The position numbers and the translations under genes were made by a program. A DNA stretch of 64,000 bases, from assembly GCA_944358305.1 (NCBI GenBank), contig CALVQK010000004.1, positions 37,979 to 101,978 of the forward strand, in the 5' to 3' direction. Below, one piece after another: positions 26,258 through 35,688 of the stretch (its first letter is position 1; each line of letters opens with the position of its first letter). This stretch comes from an uncultured Bacilli bacterium. Lineage in GTDB: Bacteria > Bacillota_I > Bacilli_A > RF39 > UBA660. Below the pieces are notes generated by a model. It had not been told where the DNA came from and did not search any database. It saw nothing but the letters and a program-made list of their open reading frames with translations.

Positions 26258-27397
26258 TTAAAATAATACTTTTTCACTCTTATATTGTTTAATTATTACT
26301 ACTAAGACTATAGTAATAATTACAATTGTAGATAGACTCATTAATAAAATATTAACAACATCTATATTACCTACAACTATATCTTGAAATAAAAGTGTAA
26401 AGTTTAAGAAAGGTACTAATGATAAAAGTGGTGATGAACTAATACCTGCCATAAAAGCAATCATACCTGGAAAGAAACATATAAATGTTAATGGTGTTAA
26501 AGCACTTTGAGCTTCTTTAAAAGTTTTAGATTTACTAGCAATGGCAATGCAAAGACCACTAACTAGTAGAGAGTATGCAATAATTACTAATACTGCAAAG
26601 ATTAAACTACTAGTAGATAACATTAAGTTAGTATCTTTATATATTTCAAAACTACCATTAGCATACACTAGCGAAATAATCATTAAGATTAAACTAACAA
26701 TACCAGTAATAATTGATGATAAAGATACACTTAAAAATTTACCAACAATTATATCTCTACTTTTAATTGGAAAAGTAAGTAATGTTTCAAGTGTTCCTCT
26801 TTCTTTTTCCCCTGCTGTTGTATCAGTAGCAGGATAAGTAGCAGATATAGTAATAGCCATAATTATAAAGAGAAAACCATAATTTACAATATAATTACCA
26901 TAAAAGTTCTCTGTTTCTTTTATATCTTTATTAACAGTAATAATAGAAGTAACATCACTAGGATTTATATTATTACTAGCCAAATAATTAGTTTGTAATG
27001 CTTCTTTATAAGTAGCAAAATAAGTATCCATTAAAGAAGTAGCATAACTAGTAGTCTCATTATCTTCACCATTTATAGTATAAGTACTACCATCTTTTGT
27101 GATATATAAATCTATTTCTCCATTACTATACTTATTTTCTAACTCTTCAGTACTTCCACTAATAACTTCTATATCTAAGTTATCTACAATATCTTTTTCC
27201 ATCTCACTTAATTCATAATCAAAACCTATTTTATTATAATCAGTTATAGGCTTATTAGTTTGTGCTTCAAACAAAGCAGACATACCTATTATTAAAGCAG
27301 GTATTAAAATAGGAATAATTAACATCATCATAAGAGATTTCTTGTCACGAAACATCTCTCTTAATTCTTTCTTTAAAATATTACCTAAATTACTCAT
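26258..27397 (-). CDS. natB: ABC-2 type permease, NatB-like
   Basis: 379 residues from ATG at 27397 (AGGAGG at -11). An N-terminal helix (about 20-42) is followed by an extracellular domain (about 45-175) and five membrane helices between 180 and 375. EKERGTLETLLTFPIKSRDIIVGKF is the ABC-2 signature near 200-225. With the ATPase immediately upstream (8-bp overlap) it resembles the NatAB sodium exporter of Bacillus, but ABC-2 permeases of this type also export other substrates. Confidence 0.85.
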   Translation of the reverse strand: MSNLGNILKKELREMFRDKKSLMMMLIIPILIPALIIGMSALFEAQTNKPITDYNKIGFDYELSEMEKDIVDNLDIEVISGSTEELENKYSNGEIDLYITKDGSTYTINGEDNETTSYATSLMDTYFATYKEALQTNYLASNNINPSDVTSIITVNKDIKETENFYGNYIVNYGFLFIIMAITISATYPATDTTAGEKERGTLETLLTFPIKSRDIIVGKFLSVSLSSIITGIVSLILMIISLVYANGSFEIYKDTNLMLSTSSLIFAVLVIIAYSLLVSGLCIAIASKSKTFKEAQSALTPLTFICFFPGMIAFMAGISSSPLLSLVPFLNFTLLFQDIVVGNIDVVNILLMSLSTIVIITIVLVVIIKQYKSEKVLF

Positions 27398-28145
27398 TAG
27401 AAACACCTCCTATTAAAGTAAAGAAAGCATCTCTTAAATTAGTAGTTTTAGTAGATTTTTTTATTTCACTAGGAGTACCTTCTTTAATTACAATACCTTT
27501 ATTAATCATAATAACATTATCACAAATATTTTCAGCTTCTTCCATATAATGAGTAGAATATAAAATTACCTTCCCACGTTTCTTTTCTTCTTTAATAAAA
27601 TCTAAAATAATTTGACTAGAAATAATATCAAGACCACTAGTCGCTTCATCTAAAATATAGTATTTAGGATCGTGTACTAAACACCTTGCAATATTAACTC
27701 TTTGAGTTTGTCCTGTCGATAAGTTTTCTATTCTGTTATACAGAAAACTATCCATATTTAATTTATTAGATATCTCTTTTATTCTATCTTCTAATTTATC
27801 TTCTTCTACTCCATAAATATTTCCACACATTTTTAATAATTCATATGATGATAAAGTATTATAAAGTTTTGTGTTGCCTGATAAATAAGCAATGTTTTTC
27901 TTAATTTCTATCTCATTATGAAGATAATCTAATTTTCCAAAAGAAATAGTTCCACTAGTAGGTTCAAGAATTCCTGCAATCATTCTAAGTAATGTTGTTT
28001 TCCCTGCTCCATTTGGTCCTAATATTCCAATGATTTCTCCATCTTTCGCTTTAAAACTAATACCATTATCAGCATAAAACTCTTCTTTTTTACGTTTAGC
28101 ATTATACTTAACGAACTTCTTCTTTAAGTCTTTAACTTCTAACAT
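27390..28145 (-). CDS. natA: ABC transporter ATPase, NatA-like
   Basis: 251 residues. Walker A GPNGAGKTT, signature LSTGQTQRVNIARC and Walker B YYILDEATSGLD are intact, as is the switch His in YSTHYMEEAE. The extended QRVNIARC and membrane-coupling Q-loop region fit the NatA/CcmA class. It drives the NatB-like permease encoded 8 bp into its end. The ribosome binding site is GGAAGAGGTGG. Confidence 0.9.
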   Translation of the reverse strand: MLEVKDLKKKFVKYNAKRKKEEFYADNGISFKAKDGEIIGILGPNGAGKTTLLRMIAGILEPTSGTISFGKLDYLHNEIEIKKNIAYLSGNTKLYNTLSSYELLKMCGNIYGVEEDKLEDRIKEISNKLNMDSFLYNRIENLSTGQTQRVNIARCLVHDPKYYILDEATSGLDIISSQIILDFIKEEKKRGKVILYSTHYMEEAENICDNVIMINKGIVIKEGTPSEIKKSTKTTNLRDAFFTLIGGVSNE

Positions 28146-28202
28146 AATCCACCTCTTCCAAGCAAAATTATATCATAGGTATAATTACTAAAACAATATA
28201 AA

Positions 28203-28225
28203 AAGAAGAACTTTATACTCTTCTT
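28203..28225 (-). terminator. Minus-strand terminator
   Basis: AAGAAG and CTTCTT pair around an 11-nt loop, followed on the minus strand by TTTATATTG. It would stop transcripts coming from the small-peptide region to its right before they reach the NatA gene. Confidence 0.6.
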
Positions 28226-28316
28226 AGCATTAAACAAATTTTCTATTAAAAATGTACTTTGTTCGATTGTTTTATTTTAACATATATGTTACATTATTAA
28301 TGGAATATCTAATTGT

Positions 28317-28507
28317 TTAGGTACTATCCCTTTCTAACTTATAATTTTATACTGTTGAAAGGGGTGATGGATATGAGAAAAATAGAAAAGTTTCTTTGTT
28401 TAATCATTATCCTTCTTATTATTCTGATTTATTTCATTATAATAAAATTAGTACCTACTCCTTAGAGTGGTACTATTAACCAAACTTTTTTAGGGAATAG
28501 TACCTAA
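28317..28507. repeat. Inverted repeat flanking the small-peptide gene
   Basis: TTAGGTACTATCCCT (28317-28331) is the reverse complement of AGGGAATAGTACCTAA (28492-28507) with one bulged base. The two copies flank the 30-codon peptide gene, and GTACTAT appears again at 28470. Pairing would join the 5' and 3' ends of the mRNA, as in type I toxin mRNAs that are kept inactive by long-range folding. Confidence 0.6.
28373..28465 (+). CDS. Small hydrophobic peptide, possible type I toxin
   Basis: 30 codons from ATG at 28373, with AAAGGGG eight bases upstream, which is a strong site. The peptide has a short basic head (MRKIEKF), one run of about 18 Ile/Leu/Phe residues able to span a membrane, and the tail KLVPTP. 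Size, charge and the single membrane segment are those of type I toxins such as Fst or TxpA, but I see no sequence identity to a named family. A plus-strand terminator follows, and a consensus-like promoter on the opposite strand (28565-28593) could make an antisense RNA. Confidence 0.6.
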   Translation: MRKIEKFLCLIIILLIILIYFIIIKLVPTP

Positions 28508-28535
28508 CACTCCAAAGCTAGATATTCCCTTTTTT
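28492..28535 (+). terminator. Terminator of the small-peptide mRNA
   Basis: AGGGAATA and TATTCCCT form a perfect 8-bp stem around a 23-nt loop, followed by TTTTT. The left arm is also part of the long-range inverted repeat, so the two structures compete. Confidence 0.75.
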
Positions 28536-28564
28536 AATTATATGTAAATTTTTTTTACATATTC

Positions 28565-28593
28565 ATAGTATCATAAATATATATTATTTTCAA
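28565..28593 (-). promoter_or_regulatory. Promoter facing the small-peptide gene
   Basis: TTGAAA and TACTAT on the minus strand, 17 bp apart, would start an RNA near 28558 running antisense to the peptide mRNA. Its first bases include a palindrome, ATGTAAA/TTTACAT (28541-28562 region). In AT-rich DNA such matches occur by chance, so confidence is limited. Confidence 0.4.
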
Positions 28594-28604
28594 GTAGCTA
28601 AAGC

Positions 28605-29177
28605 CTACTTCATATATTTATTACCACTTTTCCAAGCTTCCCCTACTTTTTCTCCTATTGCATAATATCCATTTTGGAATTGATCAAAGACAAAAGCATT
28701 TAACTTAGTAGGATCTACTTTACCATTAGAATCAAGAACTTCTTCATCTACTAAGACATTAACTATTTCACCAACTACTCTAAACCCTTCATCATCATTA
28801 TATATCTTAGATACTTTACATTCTAAAGTAATTGGATATTCTTCAATAATAGGAGCATCTACTCTTTCACTTTTAACTGCGTGCATTCCACTTTTCTCAA
28901 ACTTATCTTTAACTCTATTAGCACTTGCAGTACCAAAGTAGTCTGACTCTTCTAAATGAGGAACATCTGCAACACTAATTGTAAAAGCTCCTCTTTCTTT
29001 AATATTACTAGAAGTCTTATGACTCTCTGTAATATTTAAAGCAACTTTATTATTACCACAAATGCCTCCCCAAGCCATATTCATAACATCAACACTACCA
29101 TCTTCACAGTATGTTGCAATCATTAAAACAGGCATAGGAAATAAATAAGGTTTTACACCTAAATCTTTTTTAGCCAT
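28605..29177 (-). CDS. Flavin reductase-like (flavoredoxin) FMN-binding protein
   Basis: 190 residues. The split-barrel FMN-binding family of DIM6/NTAB type is recognised from the start KPYLFPMPVLMIATY, then NMAWGGICGNN, the phosphate-binding SHKTSSNIKERGAFTISV and the C-terminal FDQFQNGYYAIGEKVGEAWK. Members reduce or carry flavin in the cytoplasm; the partner is unknown. It is transcribed alone. The ribosome binding site is AGGGAGATG. Confidence 0.9.
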   Translation of the reverse strand: MAKKDLGVKPYLFPMPVLMIATYCEDGSVDVMNMAWGGICGNNKVALNITESHKTSSNIKERGAFTISVADVPHLEESDYFGTASANRVKDKFEKSGMHAVKSERVDAPIIEEYPITLECKVSKIYNDDEGFRVVGEIVNVLVDEEVLDSNGKVDPTKLNAFVFDQFQNGYYAIGEKVGEAWKSGNKYMK

Positions 29178-29230
29178 TTTTTATCATCTCCCTAGTATTA
29201 TTATAAAACTAACTACTTTTAATTTCAACA

Positions 29231-30852
29231 TTACACTAATTCTGTATTTAAGTAATAATAGTAATGAAGTAATTCTCTTTTATATTCTATAATTTTACCT
29301 TCTGGTAAGACTAACATTCTAGTTACACCAATCTGTTCTACAAAAGAAGGATTATGACTTACCATTATTAAAGTACCAGTATAATTCTTAAAGTTTTCTC
29401 CAATAATTTTTTGCGTTTCTGGATCAAAGTGATTAGTAGGTTCATCTAGTATAATTATGTTTGTTCTTTGAATAAGTATTTTACACAAAGCTACTCTTGC
29501 TTTCTCTCCAGGTGATAATACTTTAACTTTCTTAAAAACATCATTATTAGAAAATAGAAAGTTACCTAAAAAATTTCTTAGCTCATTATCACTATAATTA
29601 GGATTATCTACATTTTCTAGGATAGTCTTATCTTCATCTAATATTTCTAACTCTTGGGCATAATAAGCGATAGAAGCTTTATAACCATAGACTATTTCTC
29701 CTTTAATAGGTTTTAATTTATTCATAATTAACTTTAATAAAGTTGATTTCCCTACTCCATTTTCTCCAACTATTAAAAACTTCTCTCCTCTTGCCATTTC
29801 AAAGGATAGATTACGATACAAGTCACTTTTACCAGGATAATGAAAAGTTAAATGTTTTACTTCTAAAGGTATTCTACCACTCACTTCTTTAGGCTCTACT
29901 TTCATTGTAACAGTCTTATATTTTTCTTCTCTTGTCTCTAACTCATCTAACTTTTCTCTAACATTTTCTTTCTTGATTCACCTAATCTCTTTAAGTTATG
30001 ATTAGTACGAGAAGCAGACTCTGCTCTTTTTACAACTTCTTCTAATTTCTTTATTTCACGTTCTTGTTCTTTTATTCTTAATTCTTTTTGCATCATTTCA
30101 TCAGCATATAATCTTTTAAATTCTTTATAATTACCCTTATATACTTTTATTTTATGAGTAACTTTATTAATAAACATTGTCTTAGTAACTACTTCATTTA
30201 GAAAATTAATATCATGGCTAATAACTAAAACCATACCGTGATAATTCTTTAGATAATCTATTACAAAGTCTTTAGTCTTAGCATCCAAATGGTTGGTAGG
30301 TTCATCCAAAAGTAAGATATCAGAGTTTGAAAAAAGAAGTCTTGCAAATGCAATTTTAGACTTTTGTCCTCCTGATAAATCTCCTACTTTCATCTCAAGT
30401 AGTTCACTATCTATCTTCATATTTTCAATTAATGATAATAACTCATCTTCTGCAGTATACTGATTTAAACTATCAAGTTCGTTTTGAATCTTTTCGGCTT
30501 GTCTTAAAAGCTTATTTTGTTCTAACTCACTTGCATTACTTAACTTCTCGTAAACTACATTTAATTCTTGTTCTAACACCTCAATTGGTCTTCCACTATA
30601 TAAATAATCTAAAACATTTTTATCTTTTAAAGTAAAATTAATCTCTTGCGGAAGATAACCAAGTCTTTTATTATTTACAGTAACTTTACCAGCATCCAAA
30701 GTTTCTTCTTTTAAGATAATCTTAAATAGAGTTGTCTTACCTGCTCCATTAACACCAACAACACCTACTTTATCACCATCTTCTATTAAGAACTCAGCAT
30801 CATCATAGATGACTTCACTACCAAATGCGAGATACATATTTTGTCCTTTCAT
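29231..30852 (-). pseudogene. ABC-F ATPase gene with a one-base frameshift
   Basis: Two frames make one ABC-F protein of about 540 residues. The first, 30852 to 29947, has Walker A GVNGAGKTT, signature LSGGQKSKIAFARL, Walker B ILLLDEPTNHLD and the start of the linker. The second, from about 29953 to 29231, continues the charged linker (KLDELETREEKYKTV) and the second ATPase with GENGVGKST, LSPGEKARVALCKI and IIILDEPTNHFD. The join lies at GAGAAAAGTTAG; one more A in the A-run would restore a single frame. Intact ABC-F proteins act on the ribosome, some as antibiotic-protection factors. It is either a true null allele or a homopolymer sequencing error. Confidence 0.85.
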
Positions 30853-30888
30853 AGACTCACCTTCTTTAGATAAGATGATTTTAACATA

Positions 30889-30918
30889 AAATAGTTAGCA
30901 TTTCCACACTAACTATTT
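30889..30918 (-). terminator. Terminator after the cyclophilin-like gene
   Basis: AAATAGTTAG and CTAACTATTT form a perfect 10-bp stem with a 10-nt loop. It overlaps the stop codon of the gene ending at 30913. The T-tract is short. Confidence 0.7.
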
Positions 30919-31407
30919 ACTTATCATAACATTAACATTGCCATTACCTAACACATCTTTTAAATTATCTACATTATCTATCTTACCAAGTCTTGTATAG
31001 CTATAAGGAGTATTAAAATCTTCATAAAAAATAACTAGACAGTCACTCCCATATAACATAATATCTCCGGTATTAATACTACCAGGTCTATAACTATTAG
31101 TAGGAAGACTCTCATCAAAATAATAATACTTTTCATTACCATTTAATTCACTCATACTAACTTCTAGTGGAAGTCTACTTAAAAGCTCTCTTGTTGTTTC
31201 ATTATCATCAAGTGTTGCTGTAAAATTATTACCATTTATTGTTAAATTTATTTTCATGCTTAAATCATCTCCATCTACTTCTTCACTAGTATTTATTTTC
31301 CTATCTTGATTAGTATCATTATTACCTTCTTTTAAATTAATTACTATTAAAGTTACTACTAATATCATAATAACTATCAATATACCTAACAATATTTTCT
31401 TTTTCAT
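30913..31407 (-). CDS. Membrane-anchored cyclophilin-like domain protein
   Basis: 164 residues. An N-terminal helix (about 4-25) anchors it outside the membrane. It has a charged Asn/Asp-rich linker (26-50) and then a cyclophilin-like fold domain, with MKINLTINGNNFTATLDDN and ELLSRLPLEVSMSE, and GDIMLYGSDCLVIFYED in the second half. This family (Cyclophil_like) has no proven isomerase activity and lacks the usual cyclophilin catalytic Arg. It is a single gene with a strong terminator. Confidence 0.82.
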   Translation of the reverse strand: MKKKILLGILIVIMILVVTLIVINLKEGNNDTNQDRKINTSEEVDGDDLSMKINLTINGNNFTATLDDNETTRELLSRLPLEVSMSELNGNEKYYYFDESLPTNSYRPGSINTGDIMLYGSDCLVIFYEDFNTPYSYTRLGKIDNVDNLKDVLGNGNVNVMISK

Positions 31408-31443
31408 AGTTTATCACCTTTTAAAAGAAAAGCGGTCACTCTT

Positions 31444-32436
31444 CTATTTTAAATTTTCTTTAAAAAATGTTTCTATCTTATCAAAAGGAATAATATCTTT
31501 TCTATCATATAGATCTGTATGAACAGCATTAGGTATTATCATTAATTCTTTATTATCAGTATATTTACTGTTTATAGTCATATTCTTATAAGCATCACGA
31601 CTCATATAACAAGAATGAGCCTTTTCACCGTGAATCATTAAAACCGCACTTCTTATTTCATTACTATATGTTAAGATAGGTTGATTCATAAATGACATTG
31701 TACCAATTACATTCCATCCTTCATTAGAGTTTAAACTTCTCTTATGATAACCTCTTTTAGTTTTATAGTAATCATGATAATCTTTTACAAAGAATGGAGC
31801 ATCATCTGGTAATGGATCAACAACTCCACCTGCTCTTTTATAAGTATTAGTTTTATAATCTTCTGTTCTTTCATTATTTAAAGTAACTTTCTGACTATAT
31901 CTTGCTTCTTCATTATCATCATTATCAAAATAACCTTTAGCATTAATCCTTGCCATATCATACATAGTAGATGCAACAGTCGCTTTTACTCTTGTATCAA
32001 GGCAAGCGGTATTAAGAGCCATTCCACCCCAACCACAAATACCTAAAATACCAATTTTATCAGAATCAACATTATCTTGAACAGATAAAAAGTCAACTGC
32101 TGCTTGAAAGTCTTCTGTATTTATATCAGGACTAGCCATATAACGAGGCCATCCTCCACTTTCACCAGTAAAAGATGGGTCGAAAGCAATTGTTAAAAAG
32201 CCTCTTTCTGCAAGTTCTTGTGCATAAAGACCAGATGCTTGCTCTTTTACTGCTCCAAAAGGTCCACAAATAGCAATTGCTGCGTATTTATCCTTATGTT
32301 CTTTAGGCTCATAAAGATCTGCTGCTAAAGTAATGCCATAACGATTATGAAATGTTACCTTTCTATGATTTACCTTATCACTTTTAGGAAAAGTCTTATC
32401 CCATTCATTAGTTAAATTTAATTTTTCTTCTATCAT
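31444..32436 (-). CDS. Alpha/beta hydrolase, dienelactone-hydrolase-like
   Basis: 330 residues. The nucleophile elbow is GICGWGG, with Cys where most esterases have Ser. This is the form seen in a large group of dienelactone-hydrolase-like proteins (YcjY type). An oxyanion loop CGPFGAVKEQ precedes it. The acid lies in the LMIHGEKAH region and the His in IPNAVHTDLYD. No signal peptide is present, so it is cytoplasmic. The substrate is unknown. It is 37 bp from the transporter gene upstream, possibly one unit. Confidence 0.85.
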   Translation of the reverse strand: MIEEKLNLTNEWDKTFPKSDKVNHRKVTFHNRYGITLAADLYEPKEHKDKYAAIAICGPFGAVKEQASGLYAQELAERGFLTIAFDPSFTGESGGWPRYMASPDINTEDFQAAVDFLSVQDNVDSDKIGILGICGWGGMALNTACLDTRVKATVASTMYDMARINAKGYFDNDDNEEARYSQKVTLNNERTEDYKTNTYKRAGGVVDPLPDDAPFFVKDYHDYYKTKRGYHKRSLNSNEGWNVIGTMSFMNQPILTYSNEIRSAVLMIHGEKAHSCYMSRDAYKNMTINSKYTDNKELMIIPNAVHTDLYDRKDIIPFDKIETFFKENLK

Positions 32437-32473
32437 TTTATCTCTCCTTTAATTTTAATATTTATTTATTATT

Positions 32474-33694
32474 TTATTTATTCTTTAGTTCTCTCTTTTT
32501 AAACCCAACATATAAAAATAATATAAAATAAGTAATTACTGCTAATAAAAATGTTAATTTTATAGAGTTTATATTTTCTTTAAAGATTAGATATGAGATT
32601 ACAGGTAATGTTGCAGTAACAAGTCCTTCTATAAATCGTTCAAAAGTAACATAAGAAGTCTTGTAATCTTCTTTTGAATATTCATATATTGCTATATGAT
32701 CAAACATCTCATAAGCACTATTACCAAAGCCAAGCAAGATATAAATAATAGGTAAACAAAATATTAGTAGTTTATCATTTAGAATAAATAATAATATAAA
32801 TGCAACAATATATATAATGCTCATAGGTAATAATACTTTACTCCACTTTCTATCTTTAATCTTTCTTGCCCAAAATTTACTAAATAATGCATCTGAAAAA
32901 TTAATTAAAATATTCAAAATACTATAAAATATATAATCAATTTTTAAATATCTTAATAAAAATACATTTAAATACATTATTCCAATACCATAAGCAAATC
33001 TATTTAAACCACCTATAATAAGAACCTTACGAAAATCTTTATCACCTGACGGTTTTAAAACTGTCTCTTTAATTGATACTTTTTTCTCTTTAATTATAGG
33101 TTTGTATGTATGTATTCTAATGTAAATATCTATAAAGGCAATTAAAGATATAACTATAAATAATATAACAAATCCATATAACTCATTGCCATTTGCAGTA
33201 AAACTATCAAGTATAACTCCCATAGCTAAACTAAATATCATTACTAAGGTGTTTTTAAAAATATTTCTTGTTGAAGCGAATCTAGCTCTATCTTCTTTTT
33301 TAACTAAAGTCATTCGCCAATTAACAAAAGTAATATAACCCAACTCTCCTGTTATGGCATATATTGATGCAAATATAAAAAATAGAAAAGTTCTAAAACC
33401 AATATCATCAGTTATAAATGGTATAAAAGCAAAACAGACCGATGATAATCTATAAATAGTATAATTTGTTAATACTACTAACTTTGACTGTCCTATTCGG
33501 GAAAATATTGGAGCAGCAAATACTTGAATAATATTAGTTATTGTATCTAAAACTGCATAAATACCAATTGCAAAACTTGATAACCCTAAATAAACTGCAA
33601 AGGCTGTAATAAATGAACTACTAGCAATTTTATTATTAGCAGTATCTAATACTGAAGAAATTAAATATTTATTATATTCTTTTTTATAGTTCAT
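32474..33694 (-). CDS. Major facilitator superfamily transporter
   Basis: 406 residues with 12 predicted membrane helices in two sets of six. The loop after helix 2 (FSRIGQSKL) fits the MFS motif A region loosely, and RMTLVKKEDRARFAST is a cytoplasmic charged loop before helix 5. The central loop (about 195-215, YKPIIKEKKVSIKETV) is short. The substrate cannot be read. A hydrolase gene follows within 38 bp. Confidence 0.85.
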   Translation of the reverse strand: MNYKKEYNKYLISSVLDTANNKIASSSFITAFAVYLGLSSFAIGIYAVLDTITNIIQVFAAPIFSRIGQSKLVVLTNYTIYRLSSVCFAFIPFITDDIGFRTFLFFIFASIYAITGELGYITFVNWRMTLVKKEDRARFASTRNIFKNTLVMIFSLAMGVILDSFTANGNELYGFVILFIVISLIAFIDIYIRIHTYKPIIKEKKVSIKETVLKPSGDKDFRKVLIIGGLNRFAYGIGIMYLNVFLLRYLKIDYIFYSILNILINFSDALFSKFWARKIKDRKWSKVLLPMSIIYIVAFILLFILNDKLLIFCLPIIYILLGFGNSAYEMFDHIAIYEYSKEDYKTSYVTFERFIEGLVTATLPVISYLIFKENINSIKLTFLLAVITYFILFLYVGFKKRELKNK

Positions 33695-33774
33695 TTTATA
33701 CCTCCAAATATTAACTATAATTTATATCTATAATACTATAACTAAAGTTAATATTGCAATAAACTAGAATATAA

Positions 33775-34545
33775 TTAATCTTCTTCTATTAACATCGCTC
33801 TAACCATACTAGGTCTATCAGGATATCTTTTACCAGCACCTAATCCTATTTTTTTAATTTTATACTTTTCTGGTAATTCTTCTTTATTCTTTAATGTTGC
33901 AACTATGGCAGCACCTGTTGGAGTAATTAATTCTCCATCTCTAGCAGTAATTTTAATATCTAAATTATAATCACTTACTATATTTAAAACAGCAGGAACA
34001 GGAACAGGCATATCCCCATGTGCACAATGAACAAATCCCCTTCCTTCATAAAGAGTTGAAACATAAACATTTTCTATTCCAAGATCCACTATAGAGAAAG
34101 CAACTGATACAATATCAATAATAGAGTCAACTGCCCCTACTTCATGAAAATGTACTTCTTCTATTGCTTTACCATGAGCTTTAGCTTCTGCAACTGCAAC
34201 TACTTTAAATATATCTTTTGCTAACTTCTTAACTTTCTCATCACTTAATCTATCAATAATTTTATAAACATCATCTAAATTTCTATGTTCATGATGATGG
34301 TGATGATGTTCATAATCATGATGTTCTTTACCATGCTCATACTCATGTTTTAAAATAACATCAAAGTCATTCGCCTCTATTCCACTTTTTAAAACTTTAG
34401 AGACATTTATTTCAAACTCATCATCTATCTTTAATTCTTTTAATGTGGCCTTTAACTTATCTAAAGAAGCTCCTAAATCTAAAAGAGCTGCTACAGTCAT
34501 ATCACCACTTACTCCTGAATAACATTCTAAATATAAATCTTTCAT
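33775..34545 (-). CDS. larC: LarC1-type nickel insertion protein without LarC2 part
   Basis: 256 residues from ATG at 34545 (AGGAGGGAG just upstream). It starts LYLECYSGVSGDMTVAAL and contains VHFHEVGAVDSIIDIV and PTGAAIVATL, all LarC (nickel-pincer cofactor nickel chelatase) hallmarks. A His-rich loop with six consecutive His (about 82-96) would bind nickel. The protein ends at DRPSMVRAMLIEED, where LarC1 ends in species that make LarC2 by frameshifting. No LarC2 coding sequence follows in any frame before 33694, and LarB, LarE and LarA are not in the window. Confidence 0.85.
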   Translation of the reverse strand: MKDLYLECYSGVSGDMTVAALLDLGASLDKLKATLKELKIDDEFEINVSKVLKSGIEANDFDVILKHEYEHGKEHHDYEHHHHHHEHRNLDDVYKIIDRLSDEKVKKLAKDIFKVVAVAEAKAHGKAIEEVHFHEVGAVDSIIDIVSVAFSIVDLGIENVYVSTLYEGRGFVHCAHGDMPVPVPAVLNIVSDYNLDIKITARDGELITPTGAAIVATLKNKEELPEKYKIKKIGLGAGKRYPDRPSMVRAMLIEED

Positions 34546-34602
34546 TACTAACTCCCTCCTAAAATAAATTCTATCATTTAGAGTCAGCTCCAAGTCAAGA
34601 TA

Positions 34603-35688
34603 TTATTTCTTAAGCTCTACTAAAAACTCGATAAATTCATCATCATTTCTTACTTCTATCTTTCCCTTATGTAATTCTATTATTTCTTTCGTAATAGCAA
34701 GACCAAGCCCCGCTCCACCGACTTTAGTATTACGTGATTCATCTCCTCTATAAAACTTATCAAATAACTTATCAAGCTTATATTTAGGAATCTTATCACC
34801 TTTGTTCTTAAAGATAATATTTATAGTATCACTTTCTTCTCTTAAGATTATTTCAATAGTTGTATTCTTATAACTATAATTAATAGAATTCTTAAGTAAA
34901 TTATCAAAAGCTCGAGCAAGTTTTTCTCCATCACCTAAATACATTACTTTATCACTTGCTATTAACTTACACTTTAAGTTGTTCTCTTCTAACATAGGAT
35001 AACACTCATCAACTAATTGTCTTAAAAGATATGCTATATTTATTTCTTTTTTATTAATAGGTATCCCTTGTAAATTATATCTTGTAATATCAAAAAATTC
35101 ATTAGTCAAAGACTCTAGCCTTAAAGCTTTGTCTAATGCTATCTTTAAATACTTATCTTCTATCTTTTTAGAAATATTTCTCTCATCTAAAAGTAAAGTT
35201 AAATAACCAATAACAGAAGTAAGCGGTGTTTTTAAGTCATGAGCCATATACATTATTAAATCATTCTTTTTAATTATTGCATCCTCTTCTTTTTTCTTAG
35301 ATAAAATATAATTATATTTAATATCATTTAATTTCTTAGAAAAATCATTTACTTCACTAGGTAATTTAATTGCCTCATCATCTTCTTTTAAGATAAGATC
35401 AAGTGATTCATACACTTCATTAATACTATTTACATATTTAGAGATAAATCTATAAATAGAAATAATTAAAACTACTCCTAAATAAATATAAAGAATATTA
35501 TCTCTATTATTTACAATAAAAGCATATAAATCATAATTAGTATTAGAAACTGCTATTGATAAAGAATTTTCAAATAATAAAGTTATAAGAAAATAAAGGA
35601 CAAAAAAGATAAAGAGATATAATAAAATATTACCTACTAGTTCTAAACATAATTTAATTTTTAACTTAGTTAAACCTTTAATCTTCAA
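34603..35688 (-). CDS. Sensor histidine kinase, VanS/ResE-like
   Basis: About 361 residues. I choose the TTG at 35688 (GGGG eight bases upstream, 11-bp overlap with the response regulator); the longer frame to 35745 runs through the regulator gene. Two membrane helices (about 15-40 and 60-80) frame a short external loop. A HAMP-like linker precedes the H-box MAHDLKTPLTSVIGYL with the phosphorylated His. The ATP-binding domain has NLLKNSINYS and GGAGLGLAITKEI. It phosphorylates the adjacent regulator. The short sensor resembles cell-wall-stress kinases such as VanS. Confidence 0.93.
   Translation of the reverse strand: MKIKGLTKLKIKLCLELVGNILLYLFIFFVLYFLITLLFENSLSIAVSNTNYDLYAFIVNNRDNILYIYLGVVLIISIYRFISKYVNSINEVYESLDLILKEDDEAIKLPSEVNDFSKKLNDIKYNYILSKKKEEDAIIKKNDLIMYMAHDLKTPLTSVIGYLTLLLDERNISKKIEDKYLKIALDKALRLESLTNEFFDITRYNLQGIPINKKEINIAYLLRQLVDECYPMLEENNLKCKLIASDKVMYLGDGEKLARAFDNLLKNSINYSYKNTTIEIILREESDTINIIFKNKGDKIPKYKLDKLFDKFYRGDESRNTKVGGAGLGLAITKEIIELHKGKIEVRNDDEFIEFLVELKK

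Noticed and set aside
34285..34320. Short CAT/ATG-rich repeat
   Set aside because: It encodes the His-rich metal-binding loop of LarC1 and is not a separate repeat element.
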